Positions 16,081 to 24,255 of a stretch of DNA of 36,611 nucleotides are shown in pieces. This stretch comes from UBA660 sp046704245. Its GTDB lineage: Bacteria > Bacillota_I > Bacilli_A > RF39 > UBA660. Position 1 is the stretch's first letter. Each line of letters starts with the position of its first letter. The stretch is from contig JBJKSD010000002.1 in the NCBI GenBank assembly GCA_046704245.1, positions 1 through 36,611 of the forward strand, read 5' to 3'. The notes under the pieces were generated by a model, which had not been told where the DNA came from, did no database searches, and saw only the letters and a list, made by a program, of their open reading frames with translations. The translations under genes were made by a program, and so were the position numbers.

Positions 16081-17304
16081 CTAATCGTAGAGTGGATATT
16101 GATTAGTTAATTCTAAAACTTCTTTCTTTAATTCTGCTAGAATAGTTTGATCTTGATAATGCTTTAAAGCTTTAGCTATTATTTTTCCTACTTTAATAAA
16201 TTCTTCTTCTTTAAAACCTCTAGTAGTCATAGCGGGAGTTCCTAACCTAATACCACTAGTTATAAAAGGAGATTCAGTATCATTAGGGATAGTATTTTTA
16301 TTACATGTTACATTAATACTATCTAAGATATGTTCTGCATCTTTACCAGTCATATTGATACTACCTTTAACATCTACTAACATTAAATGGTTATCAGTGC
16401 CTCCTGAAATAATTCTAAATCCTTCTTCTTGTAAAGTATTAGCTAGAACTTTAGCATTAGCTATTACTTGTTGTTGATAAATAACAAAGGAAGGAAGTAA
16501 CGCTTCATAGAAAGCTACTGCTTTAGCAGCAATAACATGCATTAAAGGGCCACCTTGAATACCAGGAAATATAGTTTTATCTATCTTCTTAGCTATCTCT
16601 TCATTGTTAGTTAAGATTATTCCCCCTCTAGGTCCTCTTAAGGTTTTATGGGTAGTTGATGTTACAACATCAGCATACTCCATTGGATTTTGATGTAAAT
16701 TAGTAGCTACTAAACCTGCTATATGGGCCATATCAACCATTAAATAAGCTCCACAAGTATCAGCAGCTTCTCTAAACTTCTTAAAGTCAATAGCTCTAGA
16801 ATAAGCACTAGCACCAGCAATAATCATCTTAGGATGTTCTTTTTTAGCTAATTCTATTAACTTATCATAATTGATCATCTCGGTTTGATCATCAACACTA
16901 TATGCTATTATTTCATACTCACTACCACTAAAATTAATAGGATGACCATGAGTTAAATGTCCTCCATGACTTAAATTCATCCCCATTACTTTATCACCAA
17001 CTTTTAATAAGGCTTTAAAGATAGCCATATTAGCTTGTGAACCAGAATGAGGTTGGACATTAGCATACTTAGCATTAAATAATTTTTTAACCCTTTCTAT
17101 AGCTAACGTTTCTACAACATCAACATATTGACATCCACCATAATATCTTTTACCAGGATATCCTTCAGCATATTTATTAGTTAAAATACTACCTTGAGCT
17201 TTTAATACTTCTTCTGAGACAAAATTTTCTGATGCAATTAATTCAATATTATTTTGTTGTCTCTTTTTTTCTTCATCTATCGCATTAAAAATTTCTAGAT
17301 CCAT
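16081..17304 (-). CDS. glyA: Serine hydroxymethyltransferase
   Basis: 407 residues. PLP enzyme that converts serine and tetrahydrofolate to glycine and methylene-tetrahydrofolate, the main one-carbon source for thyA and folD. Seen: IELIASENFVSEEVL, NKYAEGYPGKRYYGGCQYVD, NVQPHSGSQANMA, VDMAHIAGLVA, the PLP-lysine segment VTSTTHKTLRGPRGG, and TNHLMLVD. Full family length. The ATG at 17304 has GGAGGG eight bases upstream; an earlier ATG that overlaps the NUDIX stop sits on that SD and is not used. Second gene of the operon, with two pilin genes following. Confidence 0.97.
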   Translation of the reverse strand: MDLEIFNAIDEEKKRQQNNIELIASENFVSEEVLKAQGSILTNKYAEGYPGKRYYGGCQYVDVVETLAIERVKKLFNAKYANVQPHSGSQANMAIFKALLKVGDKVMGMNLSHGGHLTHGHPINFSGSEYEIIAYSVDDQTEMINYDKLIELAKKEHPKMIIAGASAYSRAIDFKKFREAADTCGAYLMVDMAHIAGLVATNLHQNPMEYADVVTSTTHKTLRGPRGGIILTNNEEIAKKIDKTIFPGIQGGPLMHVIAAKAVAFYEALLPSFVIYQQQVIANAKVLANTLQEEGFRIISGGTDNHLMLVDVKGSINMTGKDAEHILDSINVTCNKNTIPNDTESPFITSGIRLGTPAMTTRGFKEEEFIKVGKIIAKALKHYQDQTILAELKKEVLELTNQYPLYD

Positions 17305-17318
17305 ATTAGATCCCTCCA

Positions 17319-17762
17319 TTAATATCTAATTTCTTCCCAAACATCATTAGCTTTACGCCATAATATTTCAGTCATATCAGTATCATATAAATCTAAAGTA
17401 GCTTCAAAAGTATCAGCCATTTCTAAATTTCTAACATCATCTTTTTTAACCCAATAATGTTTCCCCTCTTCACATTCTTCAATTAATTTTCCTTTATAAT
17501 TATTGGTTCTAAAACAAAAGACAACATTAGTAATCTTTTCATCAATATCAAACCATGTTTTAATACCACATAATTTTAAATCAGTTATTGCTAATCCTGT
17601 TTCTTCTTTTACTTCTCTTTTAGTTGATTCAACTATACTTTCACATGGTTCAATTTTACCACCTGGAAAAGCTATACCAGTCCATCGTTTTATTCTTACT
17701 TGAACTAATACTTCTCCCTTATCATTTTCTATTAAACATAAGTTCATTAATTTTGCTTCCAT
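17319..17762 (-). CDS. NUDIX hydrolase (MutT-like)
   Basis: 147 residues. Hydrolyses a nucleoside diphosphate-linked substrate, plausibly an oxidised nucleotide such as 8-oxo-dGTP. The NUDIX box is complete: GGKIEPCESIVESTKREVKE then ETGLA (about 37-61), matching G-x5-E-x7-REUxEExGU. WTGIAFPGGK just before it is typical of 8-oxo-dGTPases. First gene of the operon leading to glyA; its stop is 14 bases from the glyA start. The start at 17762 is an ATG after AGGTGAGG; a TGATATAAT promoter box lies 21 bases upstream. Exact substrate undetermined. Confidence 0.88.
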   Translation of the reverse strand: MEAKLMNLCLIENDKGEVLVQVRIKRWTGIAFPGGKIEPCESIVESTKREVKEETGLAITDLKLCGIKTWFDIDEKITNVVFCFRTNNYKGKLIEECEEGKHYWVKKDDVRNLEMADTFEATLDLYDTDMTEILWRKANDVWEEIRY

Positions 17763-17782
17763 AATATTCCTCACCTTTTATA

Positions 17783-17791
17783 ATTATATCA
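17783..17791 (-). promoter_or_regulatory. Extended -10 promoter of the NUDIX-glyA-pilin-folD operon
   Basis: TGATATAAT on the minus strand, 21 bases before the NUDIX start and just after the MurC-like gene terminator. No convincing -35. Confidence 0.6.
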
Positions 17792-17804
17792 TGTTCTTTA
17801 AATA

Positions 17805-17832
17805 AAAAAATCCTTAAATATAGGATTTTTTT
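17805..17832 (-). terminator. Terminator after the first MurC-like gene
   Basis: AAAAAATCCT / AGGATTTTTT stem with a seven-base loop and a T run; it ends one base from the stop codon at 17834. Confidence 0.85.
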
Positions 17833-17833
17833 A

Positions 17834-19141
17834 TTATTTTTCATTAATTCGACGTTCATATTCTTCCTGTAACCTATAAATAGATGTACAACTCATAAAT
17901 ATTAAGACACTATTATTATGTTTTAATAATTTATCTACTTGTTTAATATTTATTGATTCACCATTATTTAATTTATCAATAATTAATTTAGATGATATGT
18001 TAGGCCAATCTTCTTGCTTTTCTCGATCAGCTAGTATATCCATAACATAAACTTTATCAGCTTTATTTAAAGCATTAGCTTCTTCTTGATAGAATAATTT
18101 AGTCCTCGAATAAGTATTGGGTAAATAGATAGCTACTATTTCTTTATCAGAATACTTTTGTCTAGCACTTTCGATAGTTACTCTTATCTCAGTAGCATGA
18201 TGCGCATAATCATCAATAGTAATATTATTACCTATCTTTTTTTCTTTAAATCTTCTTTTAGCACCCATGAATGTTTTAAGGTATTCTTTTACTTCTTTTA
18301 AATCTAAATCTTCAATATAGGTTAAAGTAATAACCCCTAAAGTATTTAAAATCATATGCCTTCCATATAAGGTAATATTAAAATGATCAATATATTTATT
18401 ATGAATATATAAATCAAAAGCAGAACCTTTTTCAGTTAATGCTATATTTCTAGCTGTAACATCATTATTATCATTAAAACCATAATAGATAACTTGTCTA
18501 TTAATACTTAAATCCCTAATATTTTGATCATCACCACACGCTATTATTAAATCTTTAGTTTGATTAGCAAATGTTTGATAAGCTTCTTTAATATCATCTA
18601 AATCTTTATAATAATCAACATGATCTAATTCAATATTAGTAATAATAGTATATTTAGGATAATAATCTAAAAAATGACGACGATATTCACAAGCTTCAAT
18701 AACAAAATATTGATTATCTTTATTAGCATAACCAGTACCATCACCTATTAGATAATTAGTACCAACCATATTAGTTAAGACATAAGATAATAATGCTGTT
18801 GTAGTAGTCTTACCATGACAACCACAAATAGCAATAGTATCGTGTATTTTAGTTAATTCCCCTAACATTTTATTATATTGTAAACATTTAAGACCTAATT
18901 CTCTAGCTCTAACTAGTTCTGGATGTTCTATTTTAAAAGCTGGACTATATATAACAATATAATCTCTTATATCATAACTTTGATCAAAATATATTGGTAT
19001 ATTTCTTTGTCTTAAAGCTTCTTCTGTATATTTATATTTATTATCATCATCATAACCTACTATCTCATTACCTAAATCATATAGAATAGTAGCTAAAGCA
19101 CTCATGCCTGCCCCTTTTATACCAATGAAATAATATTTCAT
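17834..19141 (-). CDS. MurC-like Mur ligase, divergent paralogue
   Basis: 435 residues. Three-domain Mur ligase of the UDP-N-acetylmuramate-L-alanine ligase type: N-terminal UDP-binding GIKGAGMSALA (7-17), ATP P-loop CGCHGKTTTT (K111), EACEYRRHFLDYY and TNIELDHVDYYKD in the central domain, ACGDDQNI, and DDYAHHATEIR plus PNTYSRT in the C-terminal domain. Compared with MurC and the adjacent paralogue, HHPxE has become HHATE and the PHxxxR motif near the amino-acid site has Asn for His. It could ligate another amino acid, act in wall recycling, or be regulatory. SD AGGGGG before ATG. It lies between two terminators, so it is transcribed alone. Confidence 0.8.
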   Translation of the reverse strand: MKYYFIGIKGAGMSALATILYDLGNEIVGYDDDNKYKYTEEALRQRNIPIYFDQSYDIRDYIVIYSPAFKIEHPELVRARELGLKCLQYNKMLGELTKIHDTIAICGCHGKTTTTALLSYVLTNMVGTNYLIGDGTGYANKDNQYFVIEACEYRRHFLDYYPKYTIITNIELDHVDYYKDLDDIKEAYQTFANQTKDLIIACGDDQNIRDLSINRQVIYYGFNDNNDVTARNIALTEKGSAFDLYIHNKYIDHFNITLYGRHMILNTLGVITLTYIEDLDLKEVKEYLKTFMGAKRRFKEKKIGNNITIDDYAHHATEIRVTIESARQKYSDKEIVAIYLPNTYSRTKLFYQEEANALNKADKVYVMDILADREKQEDWPNISSKLIIDKLNNGESINIKQVDKLLKHNNSVLIFMSCTSIYRLQEEYERRINEK

Positions 19142-19174
19142 AAATCAACCCCCTATTAATTTATAATCACAAAT

Positions 19175-19205
19175 AAAAAAAATAGAAGTAAACCTTCTAT
19201 TTTTT
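19175..19205 (-). terminator. Terminator between the two MurC-like genes
   Basis: AAAAAATAGAAG / CTTCTATTTTTT stem, loop TAAAC, followed by T run on the minus strand. Contains the stop codon of the upstream gene (19204-19206) at its edge. Confidence 0.85.
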
Positions 19206-20520
19206 ATACTGTTATTAATTTATCTTTAAGTAACTGTTCATACTTTTCTTTCATCTTGGTAATATCAGCAGCACTCATAAATAAGATTACAGCATTTTGA
19301 TATTGTAATAATTGATCGATACTATCTTCATCAATATAATGGCCATTTGGTAATTGTTTAGCCATATCCCTACCACTAATACCTGGGAAATCTTTTTCGG
19401 TATGAGTACGACAGTAGATATCACCAATATAAGCTTCATCTGCTGTACTTAAGGCTTCAATAAAGCCATCCCATAATTCTTTTACTCTCGAATAAGTATG
19501 CCCTTTAAAGACTACTATTAATTTCTTATCGGGATATTTTTGACGAGCTGCTTGCATTGTTGCTTTTACTTCGGCTGGATGATGAGCATAGTCATCGATG
19601 GTAATAATATCACCGATTATCTTTTCACTAAAGCGCCTTTGGACTCCTTTAAAGGTAGCTATATATTGAGCTATATCTTCTTGTTTTATTCCTTCATAAT
19701 GAGCTATTCCAATAACAGCTAAGGCATTAAGAATCATATGTTGACCAAAGAGTGGTAAATTAAAATGACCAAAATATTCTTTATTTATTTCAACATCAAA
19801 ACTAGATCCTTGTGGTGTAAATTCAATATTCTTAGCTATAATATCATTATCACTATTAAAACCATAGAACATTACCTTCTTATATTTTAATTCTCTAACA
19901 TACTGATTATCACCACACGCTATCACTAAATCACTAGTTTGATTAACTAATGATTGAAAAGCATCTTTAATATCAGCAATATCTTTATAATAATCTACAT
20001 GATCTAAATCAATATTAGTAATAATAGTATAAGTAGGATAATAATGAAGAAAGTTACGTTGGTATTCACAAGCTTCTAATATAAAATAATCATTATTCTT
20101 ATCAGCATAACCAGTACCATCACCTATTAAATAATTAGCTTTAACAGTATTATCAAATACATGGGCCATTAGACCAGTAGTAGTAGTTTTACCATGACAA
20201 CCACTAATAGCAATTGATTTATATTTCCTCGTAAGATCTCCTAAAACATCATAATAACGATGAGTTTTAACTCCTAATTCTTTAGCTCTAATTACTTCTG
20301 GATGATTATCACCAAAGGAATTACCAATAATTACTTCCATATCCTTAGTTATATTATTAGGATCAAAAGGTAACATCCCAATATTCATTCTTTCCAATTC
20401 TTTTTGGGTAAAAAAGTAATCAGTTTTATCTGAACCTTGAACGTCATATCCTAAACCTTTCATAATTTGAGCGAGTGGACTCATACCTGATCCTTTAATA
20501 CCGATGAAATGATATTTCAT
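19204..20520 (-). CDS. murC: UDP-N-acetylmuramate-L-alanine ligase (MurC)
   Basis: 438 residues. ATP-dependent addition of the first amino acid (normally L-Ala) to UDP-MurNAc in cytoplasmic peptidoglycan synthesis. Domains: GIKGSGMSPLAQIM (UDP-binding), GCHGKTTTTGLM (P-loop, K111), EACEYQRNFLHYY and TNIDLDHVDYYKD, LFGQHMILNALA, and the canonical DDYAHHPAEVKATMQAAR and GHTYSRVKELW. It keeps the HHPAE and His-Thr-x-x-Arg features lost in the downstream copy, so I take this as the working MurC. Its own consensus promoter is at 20553-20581 and SD GGGAG is close to ATG. The two copies share roughly half their residues by eye, an old duplication. Confidence 0.87.
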   Translation of the reverse strand: MKYHFIGIKGSGMSPLAQIMKGLGYDVQGSDKTDYFFTQKELERMNIGMLPFDPNNITKDMEVIIGNSFGDNHPEVIRAKELGVKTHRYYDVLGDLTRKYKSIAISGCHGKTTTTGLMAHVFDNTVKANYLIGDGTGYADKNNDYFILEACEYQRNFLHYYPTYTIITNIDLDHVDYYKDIADIKDAFQSLVNQTSDLVIACGDNQYVRELKYKKVMFYGFNSDNDIIAKNIEFTPQGSSFDVEINKEYFGHFNLPLFGQHMILNALAVIGIAHYEGIKQEDIAQYIATFKGVQRRFSEKIIGDIITIDDYAHHPAEVKATMQAARQKYPDKKLIVVFKGHTYSRVKELWDGFIEALSTADEAYIGDIYCRTHTEKDFPGISGRDMAKQLPNGHYIDEDSIDQLLQYQNAVILFMSAADITKMKEKYEQLLKDKLITV

Positions 20521-20552
20521 ATTATATCTCCCTTACATCATATAATAAATTT

Positions 20553-20581
20553 ATCATAGCATTACCCTATTTGTTTGTCAA
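20553..20581 (-). promoter_or_regulatory. SigA promoter of murC
   Basis: Minus strand TTGACA (20576-20581), 17-base spacer, TATGAT (20553-20558). Confidence 0.7.
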
Positions 20582-20588
20582 TAAACAT

Positions 20589-20618
20589 AAAATAAGAAAG
20601 GATATCCTTTCTTATTTT
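20589..20618. terminator. Palindromic terminator after clpB
   Basis: A perfect 30-base palindrome centred on GATATC, with arms of AAAATAAGAAAG / CTTTCTTATTTT. It contains the clpB stop codon (20612-20614) and can act in either direction. Confidence 0.8.
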
Positions 20619-22726
20619 AAAATTAACTTATCATCTTTAACATCAATATGTAAAGTATCACCATACTTTACATTACCATTAACTATTTGTTTAGCAATTA
20701 AAGTTTCTAAATTTCTACTAATAAATCTTTTTAATGGTCTAGCTCCATAATTACTATCATATCCTCGTTCTAATATTAAAGCTTTAGCTTGTAAAGATAC
20801 TTCTATTTTTAAGTTCTTATCGCTTAATCTTTTTTCTAGATCATCGATTAATTTATCGATAATCTTTTTAACTGTTTCTTTAGTTAAGGCTTTAAAGATA
20901 ATTATGTCATCAATTCGATTTAAAAATTCTGGTCTAAAAATACTTCTTAGTTGTGTCATAATTAAGTCATCACTATTTTTATCATTATTTAAAATATGTT
21001 CACTACCAATATTTGAAGTCATAATAATAATAGTATTTTTAAAATCTACTGTACGTCCATGAGCATCAGTAATTCGTCCATCATCTAATATTTGTAATAA
21101 GATATTAAAAATATCAGGATGAGCTTTTTCTATTTCGTCAAATAAGATAATACTAAAAGGATTTCTTCTTACTGCTTCAGTTAATTGCCCTCCTTCATCA
21201 TATCCAACATATCCAGGAGGAGAACCAATTAATCTAGATACACTATGACTTTCCATATATTCACTCATATCAATTCTAATCATATGTCTTTCATCATCAA
21301 ATAATTGATATGCTAAAGTTCTAGCTACTTCTGTTTTACCTACTCCAGTAGGACCTAAAAAGATAAATGAACCAATAGGTCTATTAGGGTCTTTAATACC
21401 AGCTCTAGCCCTCATTATAGCTTCACTGACTAACTTTATTGCTTCATCTTGACCAATTACTCTTTGCTTCATATTTTCTTCTAATGTTAATAGTTTTTCC
21501 TTTTCCCCTTCAACTAATTTAGTAATAGGAATATTAGTCCATCTTGATATAATTTGTGCTACACTTTCTTCAGTAACAGTATCACTTAATAATCTTTTAG
21601 TATCCTTTTCTTTTAATAAATTAATTTCTTTTTCTAATTTAGGTATATCACCATGACGAAGTCTAGCAGCTGTTTCTAAATCATAATTATTTTCAGCTGT
21701 TGCTAATTTAAATTTAGCTTCTTCTAATTCTTGTTTCTTCTTATTAATATCTTGACTTAATTTCTTTTCTTCTTCCCATTCATTTCTTAATTTTTGTTCT
21801 TTTTCTTTTAATTTATTAACTTCTACTTTTATATCTTCTAATCTTTTTTTACTTAAGTCATCTTTTTCTTTCTTTAAAGCTGCCATTTCAATTTCTAATT
21901 GCATTATCTTTCTAGTTAAAGTATCTAATTCGACTGGTACTGAATCAATCTGTACTTTAATAGCTGCACACGCTTCATCAATCAAATCAATCGCTTTATC
22001 AGGTAGAAAACGATCCGTAATATAGCGATTAGATAAATTAACAGCTGCTACTATTGCTTTATCAGAAATAGTAACACCATGATGAACTTCAAAACGTTCT
22101 TTTAATCCTCTAAGAATAGTAATCGTATCTAAAACAGTTGGTTCAGTAACTAATACTTTTTGAAATCTTCTTTCTAAAGCTCCATCACTTTCAATATATT
22201 TACGATATTCATTTAAAGTAGTAGCCCCAATGCAATGAATTTCTCCTCTAGCTAACATTGGTTTTAACATATTACCAGCATCCATTGCTCCTTCTAATTT
22301 ACCAGCACCTACTATCATATGAATTTCATCAATAAATAATATAATTTGTCCTTCACTCTTCTTTATTTCTTTTAATACGGCTTTTAATCTTTCCTCAAAC
22401 TCTCCTCGATATTTAGCTCCAGCAATTAATGCTCCCATATCTAATTCCCATATTATTTTATCTTTTAAACTATTAGGAACATCACCTTTAACAATACGTT
22501 CTGCTAAGCCTTCGACAATAGCTGTTTTACCAACCCCAGGTTCACCTATTAAAACAGGATTATTCTTTGTTTTACGTGATAAGATACGCGTAATACTACG
22601 AATTTCTTCATCCCTACCAATAACTGGATCAATCTTACCCTCTTTAACACTTTTAACAATATCTCTTCCATACTTTTCTAAAACATTCTCTAAGTTTTCT
22701 TGATATGGATTATATTCATTATTCAT
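20612..22726 (-). CDS. clpB: ClpB disaggregase lacking the N-terminal domain
   Basis: 704 residues. Hexameric AAA+ chaperone that threads aggregated proteins, working with DnaK. AAA1: Walker A GEPGVGKT (K67), Walker B ILFIDEIH; a long coiled-coil middle domain (about 255-375, rich in K/E/L), which marks ClpB rather than ClpC; AAA2: LGPTGVGKTEVART, IILFDEIEKAHPD, GYDSNYGARPLKR. Usual ClpB is about 860 residues: here the Clp N-domain is missing and the protein begins right at the linker (YGRDIVKSVKEGKIDPVIGRD). Mycoplasma ClpB has the same form. SD AAAGGAGG fits the start. A CIRCE element overlaps its promoter, so HrcA control of heat induction is expected. Confidence 0.95.
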   Translation of the reverse strand: MNNEYNPYQENLENVLEKYGRDIVKSVKEGKIDPVIGRDEEIRSITRILSRKTKNNPVLIGEPGVGKTAIVEGLAERIVKGDVPNSLKDKIIWELDMGALIAGAKYRGEFEERLKAVLKEIKKSEGQIILFIDEIHMIVGAGKLEGAMDAGNMLKPMLARGEIHCIGATTLNEYRKYIESDGALERRFQKVLVTEPTVLDTITILRGLKERFEVHHGVTISDKAIVAAVNLSNRYITDRFLPDKAIDLIDEACAAIKVQIDSVPVELDTLTRKIMQLEIEMAALKKEKDDLSKKRLEDIKVEVNKLKEKEQKLRNEWEEEKKLSQDINKKKQELEEAKFKLATAENNYDLETAARLRHGDIPKLEKEINLLKEKDTKRLLSDTVTEESVAQIISRWTNIPITKLVEGEKEKLLTLEENMKQRVIGQDEAIKLVSEAIMRARAGIKDPNRPIGSFIFLGPTGVGKTEVARTLAYQLFDDERHMIRIDMSEYMESHSVSRLIGSPPGYVGYDEGGQLTEAVRRNPFSIILFDEIEKAHPDIFNILLQILDDGRITDAHGRTVDFKNTIIIMTSNIGSEHILNNDKNSDDLIMTQLRSIFRPEFLNRIDDIIIFKALTKETVKKIIDKLIDDLEKRLSDKNLKIEVSLQAKALILERGYDSNYGARPLKRFISRNLETLIAKQIVNGNVKYGDTLHIDVKDDKLILK

Positions 22727-22782
22727 AGTTATTCCTCCTTTAATAGTTTAATCCTATTAATTAAATAAATACAAACACTAAT

Positions 22783-22811
22783 ATTATAAATAAAAAACTA
22801 GCACTCGTCAA
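22783..22811 (-). promoter_or_regulatory. SigA promoter of clpB embedded in CIRCE
   Basis: Minus strand TTGACG (22806-22811), 17-base spacer, TATAAT (22783-22788). The -35 hexamer lies in the nine-base centre of the CIRCE palindrome, so HrcA binding would block RNA polymerase. Confidence 0.8.
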
Positions 22812-22824
22812 GAGTGAGTGCTAG
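22798..22824. promoter_or_regulatory. CIRCE element (HrcA operator), also a terminator hairpin
   Basis: CTAGCACTC-N9-GAGTGCTAG: arms of nine bases with the exact nine-base spacing of the Firmicutes CIRCE consensus TTAGCACTC-N9-GAGTGCTAA. Flanking AAAAAA and TTTTTT extend the arms and provide a U-tract, so the same DNA also looks like the intrinsic terminator of the DUF1292 gene, whose stop is at 22833-22835. Confidence 0.92.
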
Positions 22825-22832
22825 TTTTTTAT

Positions 22833-23075
22833 TTATTCATTTTCATTATTATCTACTATCTTAGTCATTATCTTTTTAATTATTTCAGGATCATCTACTG
22901 TTTCGATATATACTTCACCATTCTCAATTATTTCTTCACCAAGTATAACATCATTTTCTTTCTCATCAGTACTTAAGAATATATATTTCTTACCTTCATC
23001 ATTAATAATATCGATAACATAATATTCCTTACCATTATCTAGGGTTAATACTTCATTTTTTTCTACTGGTTCCAT
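22833..23075 (-). CDS. DUF1292 family protein (YrzB-like)
   Basis: 80 residues, acidic, soluble. The pattern LTLDNGKEYYVIDIINDEGKKYIFL followed by an acidic strand-rich tail (here shown in two parts: LTLDNGKEYYVID and KKYIFLSTDEKEN) is that of DUF1292/YrzB proteins of Firmicutes, whose function is unknown. It starts one base after the stop of the membrane protein gene, so they are co-transcribed. Transcription probably ends at the CIRCE/terminator hairpin. Confidence 0.8.
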   Translation of the reverse strand: MEPVEKNEVLTLDNGKEYYVIDIINDEGKKYIFLSTDEKENDVILGEEIIENGEVYIETVDDPEIIKKIMTKIVDNNENE

Positions 23076-23076
23076 T

Positions 23077-23805
23077 TTATTTACCCTTTCCTTTATTCAT
23101 CTCTTGTTCTACTTGAAGCGAGATAACTGCTTTACCATATTCAGAAATAGTTGCTTTTTTATTTTTTAGATTATTTATATCTTCAGTCAATTGTTTATAA
23201 TTATCACTATTTGGATCTAACGTCATTAACGTTTGTTCCTTTTCTATTCTTTCTGAATTAATTATTTGGCCATATAGTTGATATAAAATAACTGACACCC
23301 CTAAACGTTGTTCTTCAGAAACATTAGTATAATCTAAATTACCAAAATTTTCATCCATATTTTCATATTTCGCTTTTATTTCTATTCGTCGCTCTCTATC
23401 TTCTTCACTATTAGTTGGCTTAGTATTCATAATTTCTTCTAATTTCTCATACTCATCGTCAATATTATCTAATAATTTATTTAGTGTATCAGAACTATAT
23501 AAATCTTGTTCTTCAATTAAGGTAGCTTTCTCTTTATCTTCTTGAGTTGATGTTACTACTGAGGGCCTTTCTAAATCTTGCATCTCGACTGCATATGCTC
23601 TACTAAACATATCAACAACTTTATTTAACGCCATCTTAGCAACATATTGTGCAGCTCCTAATGAAGTAACTAATACTATAGCTAAAGCACTTGCAACTAC
23701 TCCAATAAGTTTTCTTTTATTAACAACCTTATATCTTTTATGTCCTTTTTTAGGTTGATCAATTATCGCTTGCGCTTTCTTTCTTATTATATCTTCATTA
23801 TGCAT
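23077..23805 (-). CDS. Unknown single-pass membrane protein with helical exterior
   Basis: 242 residues. A basic cytoplasmic N-terminus (KKGHKRYKVVNKRK) precedes one membrane helix (about 33-56, LIGVVASALAIVLVTSLGAAQYVA). Outside the membrane the protein is charged and predicted mainly helical (EEDRERRIEIKAKYENMDEN, QEMNKGKGK end). No named domain. SD GGAGTGA before ATG; a TTGCAA-N17-TATAAT promoter is just upstream. Operon with the DUF1292 gene. Confidence 0.7.
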   Translation of the reverse strand: MHNEDIIRKKAQAIIDQPKKGHKRYKVVNKRKLIGVVASALAIVLVTSLGAAQYVAKMALNKVVDMFSRAYAVEMQDLERPSVVTSTQEDKEKATLIEEQDLYSSDTLNKLLDNIDDEYEKLEEIMNTKPTNSEEDRERRIEIKAKYENMDENFGNLDYTNVSEEQRLGVSVILYQLYGQIINSERIEKEQTLMTLDPNSDNYKQLTEDINNLKNKKATISEYGKAVISLQVEQEMNKGKGK

Positions 23806-23827
23806 ATATATTCACTCCTATACCTTA

Positions 23828-23856
23828 ATTATAGTATAACCACACTTCATTTGCAA
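23828..23856 (-). promoter_or_regulatory. SigA promoter of the TM protein-DUF1292 operon
   Basis: TTGCAA (23851-23856), 17-base spacer, TATAAT (23828-23833) on the minus strand. Confidence 0.7.
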
Positions 23857-23883
23857 CGCCCTATACTTTTTAATGTAAACTAA

Positions 23884-23905
23884 AAAAGAACTTAAAAGTT
23901 CTTTT
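23884..23905 (-). terminator. Terminator after the zinc ribbon gene
   Basis: AAAAGAACTT / AAGTTCTTTT stem with a short loop and T run on the minus strand, just below the stop at 23913. Confidence 0.8.
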
Positions 23906-23912
23906 CTAATTA

Positions 23913-24092
23913 TTATTCAAAATTTCTTTCTTCATGGCGGAAATTTCTTCTTTCAGCTTTTTTCTTATCGCGACATTCTTTACATCTTTTAGGTTCATTA
24001 TTGAAACCTTTTTCAGCATAAAATTCTTGTTCACCAGCTGTAAAAACGAAATCTGCACCACAATCTTGACATTTTAAAGTCTTATCTTCCAT
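23913..24092 (-). CDS. Small zinc ribbon protein
   Basis: 59 residues. Begins MEDKTLKCQDCGADFVFTAG and contains C8-x2-C11 and C37-x2-C40 in FNNEPKRCKECRDKKKAER: a probable-zinc-ribbon protein family common in Firmicutes, of unknown role; the basic C-terminus (RRNFRHEER) suggests nucleic-acid binding. SD GGAGGG is seven bases before ATG. Start, stop, SD, promoter and terminator are all clear, so the gene is firm in spite of its length. Its leader contains a 12-bp hairpin that would cover the SD. A ZIP metal transporter gene lies upstream with no terminator between, so partial co-transcription is possible. Confidence 0.88.
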   Translation of the reverse strand: MEDKTLKCQDCGADFVFTAGEQEFYAEKGFNNEPKRCKECRDKKKAERRNFRHEERNFE

Positions 24093-24102
24093 CTTAATCC
24101 CT

Positions 24103-24161
24103 CCTTAATTATAATTTCTGGACATTTCTCAATTCTTAAACTTTTCCTTTTATAATTAAGG
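24103..24161 (-). promoter_or_regulatory. SD-sequestering hairpin in the zinc ribbon leader
   Basis: CCTTAATTATAA (24103-24114) and TTATAATTAAGG (24150-24161) are perfect inverted copies with a 35-base loop. In the minus-strand RNA the 3' arm contains the AAGG of the SD AAGGAGGG. Pairing would hide the ribosome site. AU-rich pairing suits a temperature- or factor-sensitive switch; mechanism inferred. Confidence 0.5.
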
Positions 24162-24206
24162 ATCTTTGGTTTAGAACGTAAATTCCATTGTCTTTCGACT
24201 AAAGTG

Positions 24207-24235
24207 ATTATATCACACTAATTAGTAATATGCAA
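24207..24235 (-). promoter_or_regulatory. Promoter of the zinc ribbon gene
   Basis: TTGCAT (24230-24235), 17-base spacer, TATAAT (24207-24212) with TGA before it (extended -10). The -10 sits in a GTGAT-ATA-ATCAC dyad. Predicted start near 24200 leaves a leader of about 108 bases. Confidence 0.6.
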
Positions 24236-24255
24236 TGTAAATTGTTTTTATGCGA

